Part shown: piece after piece, positions 41,493 through 51,803 of the stretch
How the letters are laid out: every line of letters begins with the position of its first letter
How positions within the stretch are numbered: position 1 is the stretch's first letter
Assembly (NCBI RefSeq): GCF_001039355.2
Contig: NW_019774203.1
Coordinates: 1-51,893, forward strand
DNA length: 51,893 nt
Direction: 5' to 3'
Source of the DNA: Lingula anatina
Lineage: Eukaryota > Brachiopoda > Lingulata > Lingulida > Lingulidae
Position numbers and translations under genes: made by a program
The notes under the pieces: model-generated
The model's input: the letters and a program-made list of their open reading frames with translations, nothing else
Told to the model about the DNA's origin: nothing
Databases searched by the model: none

Positions 41493-43582
41493 AATGGAGA
41501 GCGTAAAAGAAAGAGGAAGACCGATGGAGTAAAAGAGGAAACAATTCACAAAATAAAGACATTGGACTAAGTAGATTATTTTGTCTAGATTTACTGCTTG
41601 TACATGTATAGGCCTTTGTATATGTATAGCTCTCTTTTTCACTTCTTTGAAAAATAGCACTTCTCATGAAGTTATATCCAAGGAGAGTCTTTCAAGAATG
41701 TACCTCCAAACTATGTTCGTTACTCTTTGTGTATCCCCCATCCTCAAACCTCTACTGTACTACAGCTTACAACTAATGCATGTTGCCAAACATTGTCAAA
41801 ACACTAGAACGCGGATTTGCGCTTTTCTGTAAAAGGTACTCTTATCCAGAGCGCCTATCATCTGATATCAGGGGTATCTAAAATAGTATACAAAATTAAA
41901 GTACAATGATTTTATTACAGACTACTAGTGCACCCCCTGGGCAGAGAGTACAGAACTTACAGGACAGCCAACAAAGACGGCAAGAAAACCAAGTCACTGA
42001 TGTGCCTGCATCAGGGTGTAAACTTTTTCCACAAAAACGTCGCTCAGCCTCGAGTGAAAACGACCAGATTAATTGTGTATGAGATGATAACACATTATAT
42101 TTTATAATAAGCATAGATTATGATCTTGTATTTCGTAAATTTGAGGTATGATGGAACTTATAGGAGAGAAGGAGACAATTAATTGCTGCCCATATTTTTT
42201 TTACCAGAAGACAAATCCATAGGATAACGCAGTGTTGCATGTTATCTTGGAGGACGTTAACATTTATATATTAAATTATACAGAAAAAAATTAAAGTGTT
42301 TCGGTCAAAATGTACTATAGACTTCAGAAAAGGGATATTAACCTCGCTGTGTCTCAGTTAAATTCTGTAATTATATGGTATATTGTTTCACTACAGATTA
42401 CGTGAAACAGCGCGATCATATCTACTTCTCGTCGTGCCAATTCACATTTTTTCCTATAATTGCCCGTGAATTCCAAGTAAATCTCTGTGCTACTAGAAGA
42501 AAAATGCCTGCATCTGACCTTTAAATTGAACATGACGGTAAATTGATCACCGTGTTTACGCAACTAAATTAAAACACTTTTGCGACATCACATGATAATT
42601 GTAAACCTAAGCAAATTGCGTCACGCCATATTCAATCTACGGTGCAAGAGGGGGATTTCAGAGAAAGTGGAAATTTCATACTGCCTTTTGAGTGCTAAAC
42701 CACCAAAAGCACCAAATTAAAGGAAGTGTAATCAAGCGCGGTAATGCCCATTTAAAACAGCTACTGGGGAATTTACGATTTGAAATCGAAAAACATATTT
42801 AAAATTGCAGATGCAAAGTTACGCTAAAAGTGGACTCTGTAAAGACTAACCCATCGTTTAATTTGCAATAAATTTGCCTTAAGCTGTACCAAAGATGTTG
42901 CACTTTCCACCCATAAATAGTTTAGCAAAGCACATAAACATAAAACTGTATCAATGTTTAATTTTACCCTTTTAATTGGAAGAGGAAAGGGACCCTTAGC
43001 ACGCTTATTTCGCGTATTTTTTTTAATGTGGCTGCTTTAGGCTAACTGCTTTTTTTTCGTCTGGGTTGCTTTATATCCAAAGTCTATGGAGATTGTAGAC
43101 TTAATGAAACTCTATTTTTTACTAAGTACAGCGGGATCATTTATCATATTGGAATTGTCGATTCGGTTTAGTTTATTCATTTGCGTTTGCGCACGCAGTC
43201 TTGAAAATATATGAATGAAATATGGCTTGAAAACATAAAGCGGGGAAAACAACTTACCAGTCGGTGGATAAGGCTCAACTTCAAAATTAATTCGACACAT
43301 CTCCGCCTTACTCAGTTGGTCTAATAAATTGTGCCACAAGTCTTCGTTAAACGTCGACTGCTCGAGAGCGTCCTCCTCCAGGCTTTTAGGTTCACCTTCC
43401 ACCGATAGAGTGAGCCACGCGTCCTCCATGCCTGACTCGGTGCCATTAGTTTCCGAGGCCAACTTCAACATTTCTACAAGAGTCAGTACTTTCGTTGAAT
43501 ATCCTTGATTAAATAAAGCGTGCTGAACAGTGCAGAGGTATTTTACCAAGGCAAAATCGTGAACATGATCATTAGTGATCAT
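35218..43582 (-). CDS. Class B1 (secretin-family) GPCR, CRF/DH44 receptor-like, twelve coding exons
   Basis: Exons 43258-43582, 41061-41186, 39704-39804, 39172-39275, 38296-38434, 37723-37882, 37416-37476, 37049-37124, 36765-36850, 36128-36290, 35847-35888 and 35218-35505 join in phase to 556 residues plus stop. The N-terminal hormone-binding domain has its six cysteines (EMC, YCNRSW, ATCWP, AFCPP, RYCHP, YDNC) across exons 1-3, with three N-glycosylation sites. Seven helices follow, including LHCLRNTIH, FWMLMEGLYLH, the CW of loop 2 and FYCFMNGE. The tail begins with HHWQDTRS, close to CRF/DH44 receptors. It is a plasma-membrane receptor for a peptide hormone, probably Gs-coupled by family. 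The ATG chosen gives no clear signal peptide, so the true 5' end is uncertain; PDF- or calcitonin-type ligands cannot be excluded. Confidence 0.92.
35847..35888 (-). CDS. GPCR exon 11 (TM7 end)
   Basis: A 42-base exon with acceptor TATTCCAG and donor GAG|GTTGGT. Codes GLCAAAFYCFMNGE, the typical short class B exon. Confidence 0.92.
36128..36290 (-). CDS. GPCR exon 10 (TM6-TM7)
   Basis: Acceptor CTTTTTGCAG, donor CAG|GTAGAC. Codes SKAVRATTLLVLLLGVAYIF (loop 3 and TM6) and MIFFFCVAVLTSLQ. Confidence 0.95.
36765..36850 (-). CDS. GPCR exon 9 (TM5)
   Basis: Acceptor CCCTTCAG, donor CAC|GTAAGT. Codes VNLVFLFSIIWVLVSKI. Confidence 0.93.
37049..37124 (-). CDS. GPCR exon 8 (extracellular loop 2, TM5 start)
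   Basis: Acceptor GTTTTCAG, donor GGG|GTAAGT. Codes the conserved CW of loop 2 (DCWITLHGSSDALDF) and APNLTVIG. Confidence 0.93.
37416..37476 (-). CDS. GPCR exon 7 (TM4 end)
   Basis: Acceptor TTTTACAG, donor AGA|GTAAGT. Codes CPWFFVIIWAIAKYNKQNR. Confidence 0.93.
37480..37531. repeat. (AAAT)n microsatellite
   Basis: About 13 units, directly beside GPCR exon 7's acceptor side (TTTA repeats on the sense strand). Confidence 0.9.
37723..37882 (-). CDS. GPCR exon 6 (TM3-TM4)
   Basis: Acceptor TTTTTTTCAG, donor TGGG|GTTAGT. Codes NWFCKILTALSHYSTIANFF, MLMEGLYLH and the TM4 start WLFALIGWG; the Cys pairs with loop 2. Confidence 0.96.
38043..38285. repeat. Imperfect (CA)n-rich tract
   Basis: Long CACACA and CAAACA-rich stretch in the intron between GPCR exons 5 and 6. 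Confidence 0.8.
38296..38434 (-). CDS. GPCR exon 5 (TM2)
   Basis: Acceptor TTTTCAG, donor GGG|GTAAGG. Codes SLHCLRNTIHSHLMGSFLLR, the first intracellular loop and TM2. Confidence 0.95.
39172..39275 (-). CDS. GPCR exon 4 (TM1)
   Basis: Acceptor TTTTAG, donor CAG|GTAAGG; phase 0 to 2. Codes ARMIYFVGFSISSLALISAL. Confidence 0.92.
39483..39555 (+). tRNA. tRNA-Lys-CTT: tRNA-Lys (anticodon CTT)
   Basis: The 73-nt cloverleaf has every stem intact: acceptor GCCCGGT/ATTGGGC, D stem GCTC/GAGC, anticodon stem TGGGA/TCCCA with loop CTCTTAA, T arm GTGGG/CCCAC with TTCGAGC. The anticodon is 39516-39518. A Pol III stop TTTT lies at 39565-39568. It has no intron. It sits inside the GPCR intron between exons 3 and 4, on the opposite strand. 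Confidence 0.97.
39565..39568 (+). terminator. Pol III terminator of tRNA-Lys
   Basis: TTTT, ten bases after the tRNA 3' end. Confidence 0.8.
39704..39804 (-). CDS. GPCR exon 3 (end of hormone-binding domain)
   Basis: Acceptor AATTTTAG, donor GAG|GTAAAT; phase 1 to 0. Codes NATRYCHPNGMWNEKSNYDN and the last cysteine. Confidence 0.93.
40407..40621 (+). mobile_element. Family A MITE, intact 215-bp copy
   Basis: GGCTCTATTCCCATAG to GGAAATGGGGTG, flanked by TAA (40404-40406, 40622-40624). In the GPCR intron between exons 2 and 3. Confidence 0.9.
40625..40850 (+). mobile_element. Family A2 MITE, 226 bp, abutting the previous copy
   Basis: CACCCCATTTTCATAG to GGGAAAGCACCC, flanked by TAA (the 40622-40624 TAA shared with its neighbour, and 40851-40853). 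Confidence 0.88.
40854..41015. mobile_element. Family C-like MITE, partial
   Basis: 'gtgcaatcactgtaaacgatt', 'gtgacacgcctcctcg', 'ggggtaattaactaatt', 'cttgtcagacaattaagct' and 'gatcgatcc' follow the family C pattern. It ends just before GPCR exon 2. Confidence 0.5.
41061..41186 (-). CDS. GPCR exon 2 (hormone-binding domain)
   Basis: Acceptor TTTTCCAG, donor CAC|GTAAGTTT; phase 1 to 1. Codes YCNRSWNGATCWP and AFCPPEVEG. The acceptor is fed by a long CT-rich microsatellite. Confidence 0.92.
41206..41490. repeat. (GA)n/(TG)n compound microsatellite, about 285 bp
   Basis: Blocks of GA and GT alternate. On the GPCR sense strand this is a CT-rich tract ending about 20 bases before the exon 2 acceptor. 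Confidence 0.95.
41491..43257. other. GPCR intron 1, no further feature
   Basis: No ORF with coding character and no clear repeat is seen in this intron stretch. Confidence 0.4.
43258..43582 (-). CDS. GPCR coding exon 1 (N-terminal ectodomain)
   Basis: Ends CCGACTG|GTAAGTTG at phase 1. The ATG at 43582 is preceded at once by an in-frame TGA. Codes the first ectodomain cysteine (KAEMCRINFEVEPYP). No hydrophobic leader is evident, so translation may start in an upstream exon via an acceptor inside this block. Confidence 0.75.
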
Positions 43583-43806
43583 TCAATAGTTTCCAAGATT
43601 AGAAAAACGTCCGCAGAATATTTCCAAAAATCTCTTGCAATTATTGTCACTGAAATGTAGCGCACAATGTTCCCTTTAAGTCTACTGTCTCTCGCTCTTA
43701 CATTTAAGAGCGAGCGTCTTCTGTATTTGCAAACTTTGCATAAGTGATCGGTTTGGGAACAAAATGACAGTTTCGGCAAGGCTTCCTCCAATTTCGTTTT
43801 ATCCAC
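43579..43806 (-). CDS. 75-codon upstream ORF overlapping the GPCR start
   Basis: It starts ATGGATAAAACG and its TGA overlaps the receptor ATG as ATGA. No domain is recognised. It may be a translated leader ORF or only 5' UTR. Confidence 0.25.
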   Translation of the reverse strand: MDKTKLEEALPKLSFCSQTDHLCKVCKYRRRSLLNVRARDSRLKGNIVRYISVTIIARDFWKYSADVFLILETIE

Positions 43807-44932
43807 TGTTCCTACACCGGTTGCGTTATTCTTTTGAACGACACTGACTGTCAGCCTTCCTTATTATAATACTGGAACTTTCTAACGACCAATTGCGTTT
43901 TTCCACAAAGAAATATTTTTGTGCAACTTCCTTCTTCAGTGGAATCCAATAATGTGATAGCTGCAACTTTTTCATTGGACTGCTCTGCATAAATGTCACC
44001 CCTGTTTCAATTCGGGTAAGTCAAGGGTCTTTTGTTTCTCTAATATTACATTTTGTATGAAAATACGTTGGTTTTCAGTAAGCATTCAAGTGATGCATTG
44101 TCCACAGATTCGGTGGTAGTTTCCTAGGCAACGTAAATTTGTGGTTATTTTTCTGTTGAGCCGTAAGTGGTCACGTGACTCCAGACCAAAGAAGTTGATC
44201 TTGATATGTTTCTTATATTTCCTTTGTTTTCGAATATACAAGGCACAGTTCACCATCACCTGCAAAAATAAAAATAAAAAGTTTATATCCACAAGGCATA
44301 TCTTTAGGACTTTTTTGCAACAAGAAGTTTTACCATGAAAATTAGTTCTGAAGACTTTCAAGCAAACGTCCTGCAAACTTTTAACCTTCTAGCGAATTTG
44401 CAGCAACTGTTCTTGGGACAATCTGCAAATTGTTTATAAATTAGTTTGCAACAAATTTGCGGCAAACTTCAAGTTTTTTTTTTTTTTTTTTTGTTTTTTT
44501 GTTTTTAAGGCACTTGGGGTGGAAAAATGCTGGGTAAATTTCATCATGCAAGGGACATGTGAGAGAAAGAGATATCCGATAAGTCAAGAAAGTGTCACGT
44601 GACCGCTGTGATCTCCCCCCAATCCATCAATGTTTGATAAAAATATTGATTGTGAATTCGAACAGAAGAAAAATAACATAAATAAATAATATAATAAACA
44701 TTATATACCCTCTGTTTATTAAAGAGCATAAATAGAAATATTGTATACATCTCACTTACAAACTTCAACATTTTTCATTAAGCAGACTAAACATTAACAG
44801 TAGATTAAACGTTGTGAAAGTATTATTTGGTTTAATTTGAATAAACAGAATACACTAAAGCATACACTTGTATATAATACCTGTTATAGAACTTTCAACA
44901 AGAGGTGAAGGTGTGTCTCATTTGTATCATAA

Positions 44933-45192
44933 GGACCATTTCCAGACCCTATCGTACTAACTGTGGATCAATCTATCTCCTAGGGGATTCTCGCTAAATT
45001 GCAATCGACTTAAGCGGCTTAGATGTTCGTCACGCCTACTTAAGCTGCTAGGGGGGTAATTAACTAACGTTTAGCAGCTTCAGTAGGCGTGCTAGACATC
45101 TAAGCCGCTTAAGCTGAAAGCAATTTAGCGAAAAAAATGTCCTCGGATATGGATCGATCCTGTTAGATCGATCTAGGTATGGGAACCCAGTC
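44933..45192 (+). mobile_element. Family B MITE, about 260 bp
   Basis: Starts GGACCATTTCCAGACCCTAT and ends TATGGGAACCCAGTC. Its arms carry 'cttaagcggcttagatgt' on the left mirrored by 'acatctaagccgcttaag' on the right, with 'ggggggtaattaacta' at the centre. Confidence 0.8.
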
Positions 45193-46103
45193 ATAGTCTT
45201 GCGGTTCACAGGCGTAAAAGAGAGAGACCAGGGGCAAACCGGCCGTGTTCACGACCAGTTGATCTGCGGACTTGAACAAATATGGCGCGACCCACTTGAA
45301 AACATGTAGAGATTAGATTGCTCTGTCCCTGCTGGGACGTCGAGCGTGGGGGGTGGGTTTGAATCCATTGCCAAGTGCTCGCCATATTTGGTTGTTAACG
45401 TGCCCTTAGCCACCCCCCTTACCCCCCCCCCCCCCCACACACACACAAACATACGCACAATTTTTTCAACCTCGTTACTCATAATCACAGAACGCAGAGG
45501 CAATGGGTTATTTTCATGTAATTTCATTCACCATCAGTGCCACAGATAAATCCAATTGACTCAAGATGCATGCTTTTACGTGGCTGCTCATAAGCCCGGG
45601 TCGAGGTAACAAACATATGACCATCTTTTATCACATATTTTTTACCGCTAGCTTTACACTGTTGTTGACATTAGATTTACATCTTTAATGACTACATGTA
45701 CCACCCACCCCAACCCCAAATTTAAAAATGCGCTTCCTATGCGACTGAGGAATTATATTATACAAAGAGAATCATACCCCCCCCCCCCAATCTAAGTCGA
45801 TGGCCTTCTTGCTCGTTGCGTTTCCGTCGAAGTGAAATTGGAACAGATTCTAAGAACGAAATAAAACCTGATGATAATGCTGAAAAGTATGTGTGTTCAC
45901 GTTTACCCATTACCAAAACTCATTTACTGAGTTTAGAAATTAATGAACAAGGATTGCCTCCTCAAAACCTTAATGTGACAGATTTATAAATAAATGTACG
46001 GTATGTCACTACACAAACATTTATGTGCACATTTGAACTACTCTTGCACTGTTTTCTCTTGCAACCGAAATATGTGTAGCGTTCTTTAAATTGTAACCTC
46101 CGC

Positions 46104-46156
<53 letters not shown>

Positions 46157-46472
46157 GCTTTCACCCTTCCCTCCCTCACTCTCTCTCTCCCCCTTTTCTA
46201 TCTCTTTCCCTCCCCTTCATTTTCTCCTGCGAAAGAAAGTTTAGTAGTGTATCCCCCTGCCCTCCCTTTTAACTCTCTCTCTCTCTCTCTGGACTATTTA
46301 CCAGGAGATATCAACATTTCTTTCGTTTCCGAGTGTCACTTAAAGTCAAATGTTAATAGGCGTTTAGAGTAACATCTTAAATGTTAATAACGCTATTCTG
46401 AGACATAAACAAGTCCAGGTGCGTTATTAAAATGAACAGAAATCGTAGATCATGTTCACGTTGCCTGTACGG

Positions 46473-46510
<38 letters not shown>

Positions 46511-47445
46511 CTACACTGGCAAAATAAATTTCAAAATGTTCAATTTTTTTCTGAAAATTAATTATCATTGGGGAAGATGTGTAGAGCCAGGTAGAAAGAT
46601 GAGGTGAGTGATTTTGTACAGCCAACTGGTCGGTACACTCAAAGGCAAACTAAGAGGAAGTAAGCATAATCTTCCATGTTTTCTGTTTTCTACACATGTC
46701 TACAAACTTTATGTGTGTGTTCTACAAGTCAAGGATGGGCATCCGTACTTCTGATACTTCACCCCGACCTGTGAATGTTCCCAAATGGAAAAATAATATC
46801 TTAGCGGCTGCCCTCACCCGAGCGTATAGAAGCGTACAGAATATGAAAAACAGAACCCCCGCGCTTCAGCCTTACACAGACCTGACATGGCGGACCAAAG
46901 GTGGCGGGTGGCTTGCCCCCCCCCCCCCCCTCCCCCACTCCTTAGCTTTAAAAAACATTGTCCACCGTCCGGCATTATAATAAAGCTACCGTTTTTTACT
47001 ATTCCATTTTTGCAAAGAAAGAAACGTTTATATCATGCTCCGCAGAATCTTAATCATTTTGCAAACTAATTTTAAAACAAAAATGCGACGCGCGCCGAAA
47101 GAAATAGAATAAGTCAGCATAATTATAGCTATCATATAAGCACCTAGAAAGCGGTACAACTTCGTCGTTAGGTTGACGAGTAAATTTTTCTTTTGTGAAA
47201 GAAAACATAACGGTAAGGTATTAAAAAGAATTCACTTTCACCTCAACAGGATTGCCTGGAAATGATGCTGCGAACATTTATAGCTTTATATTTATCTGAA
47301 GCTAAGATCTAATAAACGGATATTAGATCTTAGTCTGAAGCAACCTAATGTGGCTTCTTACAATCAATATACACCTGGTATAAAACACATTTAGTAGTAT
47401 TTAGAAAAGAAAATCTACAATCAACCAACATCAATTAAATCTTAC

Positions 47446-47640
47446 CTTCCCTCCTCGCCTATGATTCAAGATTAACGCATTTCTGGTGTAGCAGATTATC
47501 GTGAAACTCAATCCCGAGTGGAAGAGTTCTCGTAACCGGTAAACATAAGCAACGTACGACCCGAAACGAAAAATGCCGCTGATATTTGAGGATTGGCGAA
47601 GAATACGTGTTCTGGCGCGAAAGAAAGTTTAGTAGTGTCT
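47446..47640 (-). other. Possible 5' non-coding exon (strong donor)
   Basis: On the minus strand a GC-richer stretch ends GGGAAG|GTAAGATT. It lies about 3.9 kb upstream of the GPCR start and could be its first exon; no ORF supports it and the 5' limit is a guess. Confidence 0.2.
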
Positions 47641-50102
47641 GTTAAGTCAACAGCGCATGAGAACAAAGAGATCGGATGTTGATTACAAACAGCTATGACA
47701 TGGTTAAGAGAATAAGAACATGGCGGTCACAAATGAACTCGTGGGGTGACTTAGGGAAAATTATGCTCATTATAGATAAGAGAGTTGTAAACAACTATTT
47801 TTTGCATGATAATTCTTTTTTTTTTTGATTGAGAGGAATTTGTTTTTATCAATTTCTTCAAGTGTTTTTTATCTTTTATTAATTAAATATTTATCAATTT
47901 ACTGGATTATTCAAGTATGTATTTATTAGTGCACCTATCTTTTACATCTGTTTATTTATTTACATAGAGATCTTCTATCTGTTTATTTATCTATTCATTC
48001 AGAAACACATTATTGTATTCAGTAGATGGAGAGGAAATCATTGTATTATTCCATATTATTACCACTCGATACTAAGGCAAACAAAACGTTTCATTCGCCC
48101 AAGTTTAATAACAGGCAAATGATGATATTCTTAAAAGACCTAAAAGTAACCAATGACTAAGTTACTATTTGGCTGATGTATAATATATAATCTTCAAGCC
48201 ATACAATAAGCGATATACTTTTACGTACCAAATAATTATACCAAAAAATAAGTTTTCTTAGAAAAACAGCAAGTTTCCTTTATCACTATGGCAAATCCCA
48301 ACTCAATTTTTCTTTTTTTGAATTGAAGACAATAATACACCAATCACCATCCCCAGTACAAAGAGTGGCTGAAAAATTATATACTTAAAATTGACAACGG
48401 GCTTAAAGATTTTCTCAATGGTAAACCGTAGTGATTACGGGGAAAATATATTGACATTTCAAAGAAAGTTACATTTTTGCAATTTAAGGGTCGGAGGCTC
48501 ATTGTGCGCCTTTGGCAAATCCAATTTGCTACCGCGCCTAAGTTATCAGAGGAAATTGATAGAGAAAAGGTAATTTAGATGATCGATGCCTCCAAGAACT
48601 TCCATACAAGACAAAAAAAAAAGGAGAAAAAACACTCTAATACGATATTTGCAAAAACAAAAAATACGAAAAACACCGCAATCTTGTCAAGCACTCAGAG
48701 ATCGCAGGCCTCCGGCAAGGAAATTGAATTCCCATTATTATAAAACAATTATTAATGAAATCATACAAATAGAGTCGAATTATGTGTGAGATAATACACA
48801 GTCGCCAAAATGATACACGGTATGTCAAAACACCTCAAGCGTCAGCAAGGCGTTCAAGGCATATATCGCCAGAGGGTGGCAGGTATAATTTGACAAACAT
48901 AGAATGTGTACATACCGAAAGTAAGTGAGGGCATTTCACCGAAAAAACGAATAAAAAGAGTGTACGTATATCGCAACGGGCACATTATTAGTGGTATCAA
49001 TATATATAGCTGTATAAATAGTGGCTGATTGCAAATTATAGATCGTTTGTAGCGAGATAATTATCTCCCGGGGGAATTTGTTGCATTTGGCGTTTTATTC
49101 CTTTTAAAACAATAACTGGCGCCTCTCCTCCTTTTCTCCCCTAAAAACATCCTGAACATCACTTCTCAGAAGCTACTGTACCTAAACACAATAAAGGCGA
49201 ACACGTGCTCCATCGATCAGAAAGATAAAAATGGCGCTGACCCTTGGATTAAGGATACATGAAAGGAAGATTTGGTCTCTCGTATTATCTCCATATGTGA
49301 AGTAAAGAATGAAAAAAACATATGTTTGTTCAAACTGCATCAGTACACATATACTAAAGGTTGAATTAAGTCAATCTGCTTTAACAATGCGAGGTCACTC
49401 TGATGACTGACAGTGCAATATTTGTACAGTGTACCTGCTTTAGGATATTTTATATAAGCGTAAATACGAAAAGTATGACGTCATATGCCCATGTGACGTC
49501 ATACAACCTTTTAACTAATTACAGAAAAGCTTTAACAAGACTTCGCATGCTGGCTCTAGGAATCACTCTAAGAATCACCACACAATTGAAAGTAAAATAC
49601 TGATTGTTTGAAATACCAAGCAAAAATGTTAGATAATCATAAATGCGATCGGGAGTATTGGTAGAAAAAAAATGTCAGGGAATATTGCTTACAGAAAAAG
49701 GGCAACTTATTCATTCTTATTTGCATTTGATTGCGAACGACTTGCCGAACAGTATACAAAAATATACCAAAGAACAAGATCAAGAATGAAACCTGCCATT
49801 CCCTAGATACGTGGAAGGCCTAAATCAAGGGAAATGATTCAGCCATAAATATTGATGCCGCATGATTAATTCAAAGGTTCAATGACACAGTTATCTGCCA
49901 AATGGCTTCTTACCAAGTTGGCAGCTCATGTAAGAAAATTTTTTTGATAGAGCCCAAAATAAGGTTTAATAAGTCAGCTGATTGCGATTCAAATATTTTG
50001 CTATGTAGATCAGTAAACAAAGATAGGACAAATAGATACGCACTCACAACAAGTGCACATGTGATGTGATTAGGAAAAATATCAAGTGCATATGCTTGTC
50101 AC

Positions 50103-50104
<2 letters not shown>

Positions 50105-50196
<92 letters not shown>
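50105..50196. repeat. (TG)n(AG)n(TG)n(AG)n microsatellite
   Basis: Alternating perfect TG and AG blocks. Confidence 0.95.
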
Positions 50197-50255
50197 CGGG
50201 ACGAGGGAGGGACAGAGCGCTGGAGGCTGGAATCAAACTCTTAGACCAATATTTT

Positions 50256-50510
50256 GACTGGGTTCCCATACCCAGATCGATCTCATAGGATCGATCCATC
50301 TCCAAGGGGTTTCACGCTAAATTGCTTTCAGCTTAAGCGGCTTAGATGTCTAACATGCCTACTAATTCTGCTAAACAATAGTTAATTACCTCCTATCAGC
50401 TCAGTCGGCGTGAGAGACATCTAAGCCGCTTAAGATGATTGCAATTTAGCGAGAATCCCCTAGGAGATAGATCAATCCAAAGTTAGTACGATAGGGTCTG
50501 GGAATGGTCC
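50256..50510 (-). mobile_element. Family B MITE, about 255 bp
   Basis: GACTGGGTTCCCATAC to GGGTCTGGGAATGGTCC, reverse orientation to 44933-45192, with the same 'cttaagcggcttagatgtc' arms. Confidence 0.8.
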
Positions 50511-51222
50511 CTTAGTCTACATTGACCCAAGATAAAACGATAACACATGGTACTAGTAGTTTAACTAAATGAAATATCGCACCTGTTTAATAACAAGAAA
50601 GAACAAGGTTAATATTTGAGAGATTAATACTTACTACACTGAAGTGGATTAAGGCGAATCCATCCTAAACTTAAGCCTAAACGTTAAAACCAATTTTCCA
50701 TTCGTTTTTTCGTGGCTTATCCCAGCCCCGGGTTTTATCCCTGGATCACCTTGTGTTGATTAGCTCCCGGATATTAATGTCCCGTATGATGGCATTACCA
50801 GTCACAGCTCCTCGCTAACTGAAAGTAGTATTTAAATTGACACCAAGTATTCATCACAAGTCTTGGAGGGGATAACGATGAAATGAACGATAATAAGTGA
50901 AATTACAAAAATAAAATAAAATGAAATAGGATTAGGCAAAATAAAATAAAATAGGATAAAATAAACTAAACTAAAATAAAATAAAATAAAAAAAATGATG
51001 ATATTTTTACACAACCAAAAAGCAGAACACAAAGGACACACCCACGAGATACATACAAGTAGATCGCTGTTAATATTAGCAGAATATTTCTATCGGAAAA
51101 AAAGGTCTGCGATGATTCAAAATTTGGTATGATTAATTTTTCTTTGAAAAAAAAACAAGAATGAGTCCATCACCCATTGAATTCCATTAAACACTTCATC
51201 AGATTCAAATCTTCGCGTCATA
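50511..51222. other. Non-coding tract
   Basis: It holds an (AAAAT)n-like stretch at about 50907-50995; otherwise nothing recognised. Confidence 0.45.
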
Positions 51223-51448
51223 CACCCCATTTCCATAGATTTTTAGATCGATCTATCCCTGTGGGGAGTCTCACTAGATTACTGTCAGCTTGGCCGGCTT
51301 AAGCGTCTGTCCCGCCTACTAAAAGCTGTAAGGGGGTAATTAACTATGGTGCCCGCTCGGCTGACTGCAATTTGGCGTGAACCCCCAGGGAGTTAGGTCG
51401 ATCTAAATCTTAATCTTTAGATCGATCTTAATCTCTGGGAAAGCACCC
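51223..51448 (+). mobile_element. Family A2 MITE, 226 bp
   Basis: CACCCCATTTCCATAG to GGGAAAGCACCC, flanked by ATA (51220-51222, 51449-51451). Same length as the copy at 40625-40850. Confidence 0.9.
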
Positions 51449-51803
51449 ATAGATTTTATACTTTGTTGATGTCTTTTTAAAAGTTTCCCTGATTTCTAAG
51501 CATAACGACGACTATTTCATGGTTATGATTTTAACAAACATAGGCCCTACATTATCTATCTCTAGTAAGAAAAAGGGCAATAACGATTTGGACTTACAAT
51601 TCAATCTTCTATCCTAATTTGGACACGATTGATATCGCGTGTGATATCAATATACCGTGATTGTTTTCAGTCTCATCTAGATTAGGCCAACCACAAAGGC
51701 CAATGAACCAATCATTTTCCGAACAAACTGATAAGAAAAGTACTTGAGTACTCTGAGTTTCTGACGTTGCATTTGCATCATTAGGACACGACAAGAGTAA
51801 CTC

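Larger units (their letters stand above)
45193..50255. other. Long tract without a supported gene
   Basis: It contains poly(C) runs (45421, 45778, 46918), CT tracts (46109-46148, 46274-46290), a GA tract (46476-46507) and a possible 5' UTR exon end at 47446. The listed ORFs are short and have no domain-like text. Confidence 0.5.

Noticed and set aside
41043-41660. 205-codon minus ORF rich in Ser-Leu and Thr-His
   Set aside because: Most of it translates the CT/CA microsatellite; only the part at 41061-41186 is a real exon, and in a different frame from this ORF.
44086-44376. 96-codon minus ORF with an acceptor-like TTTTTGCAG, considered as a leader exon for the GPCR
   Set aside because: It is very basic, lacks a signal-peptide core after the acceptor and ends in a stop before any usable donor.
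50832-51041. Phe/Leu-rich minus ORF resembling a membrane protein
   Set aside because: It translates an AAAAT-type low-complexity stretch.
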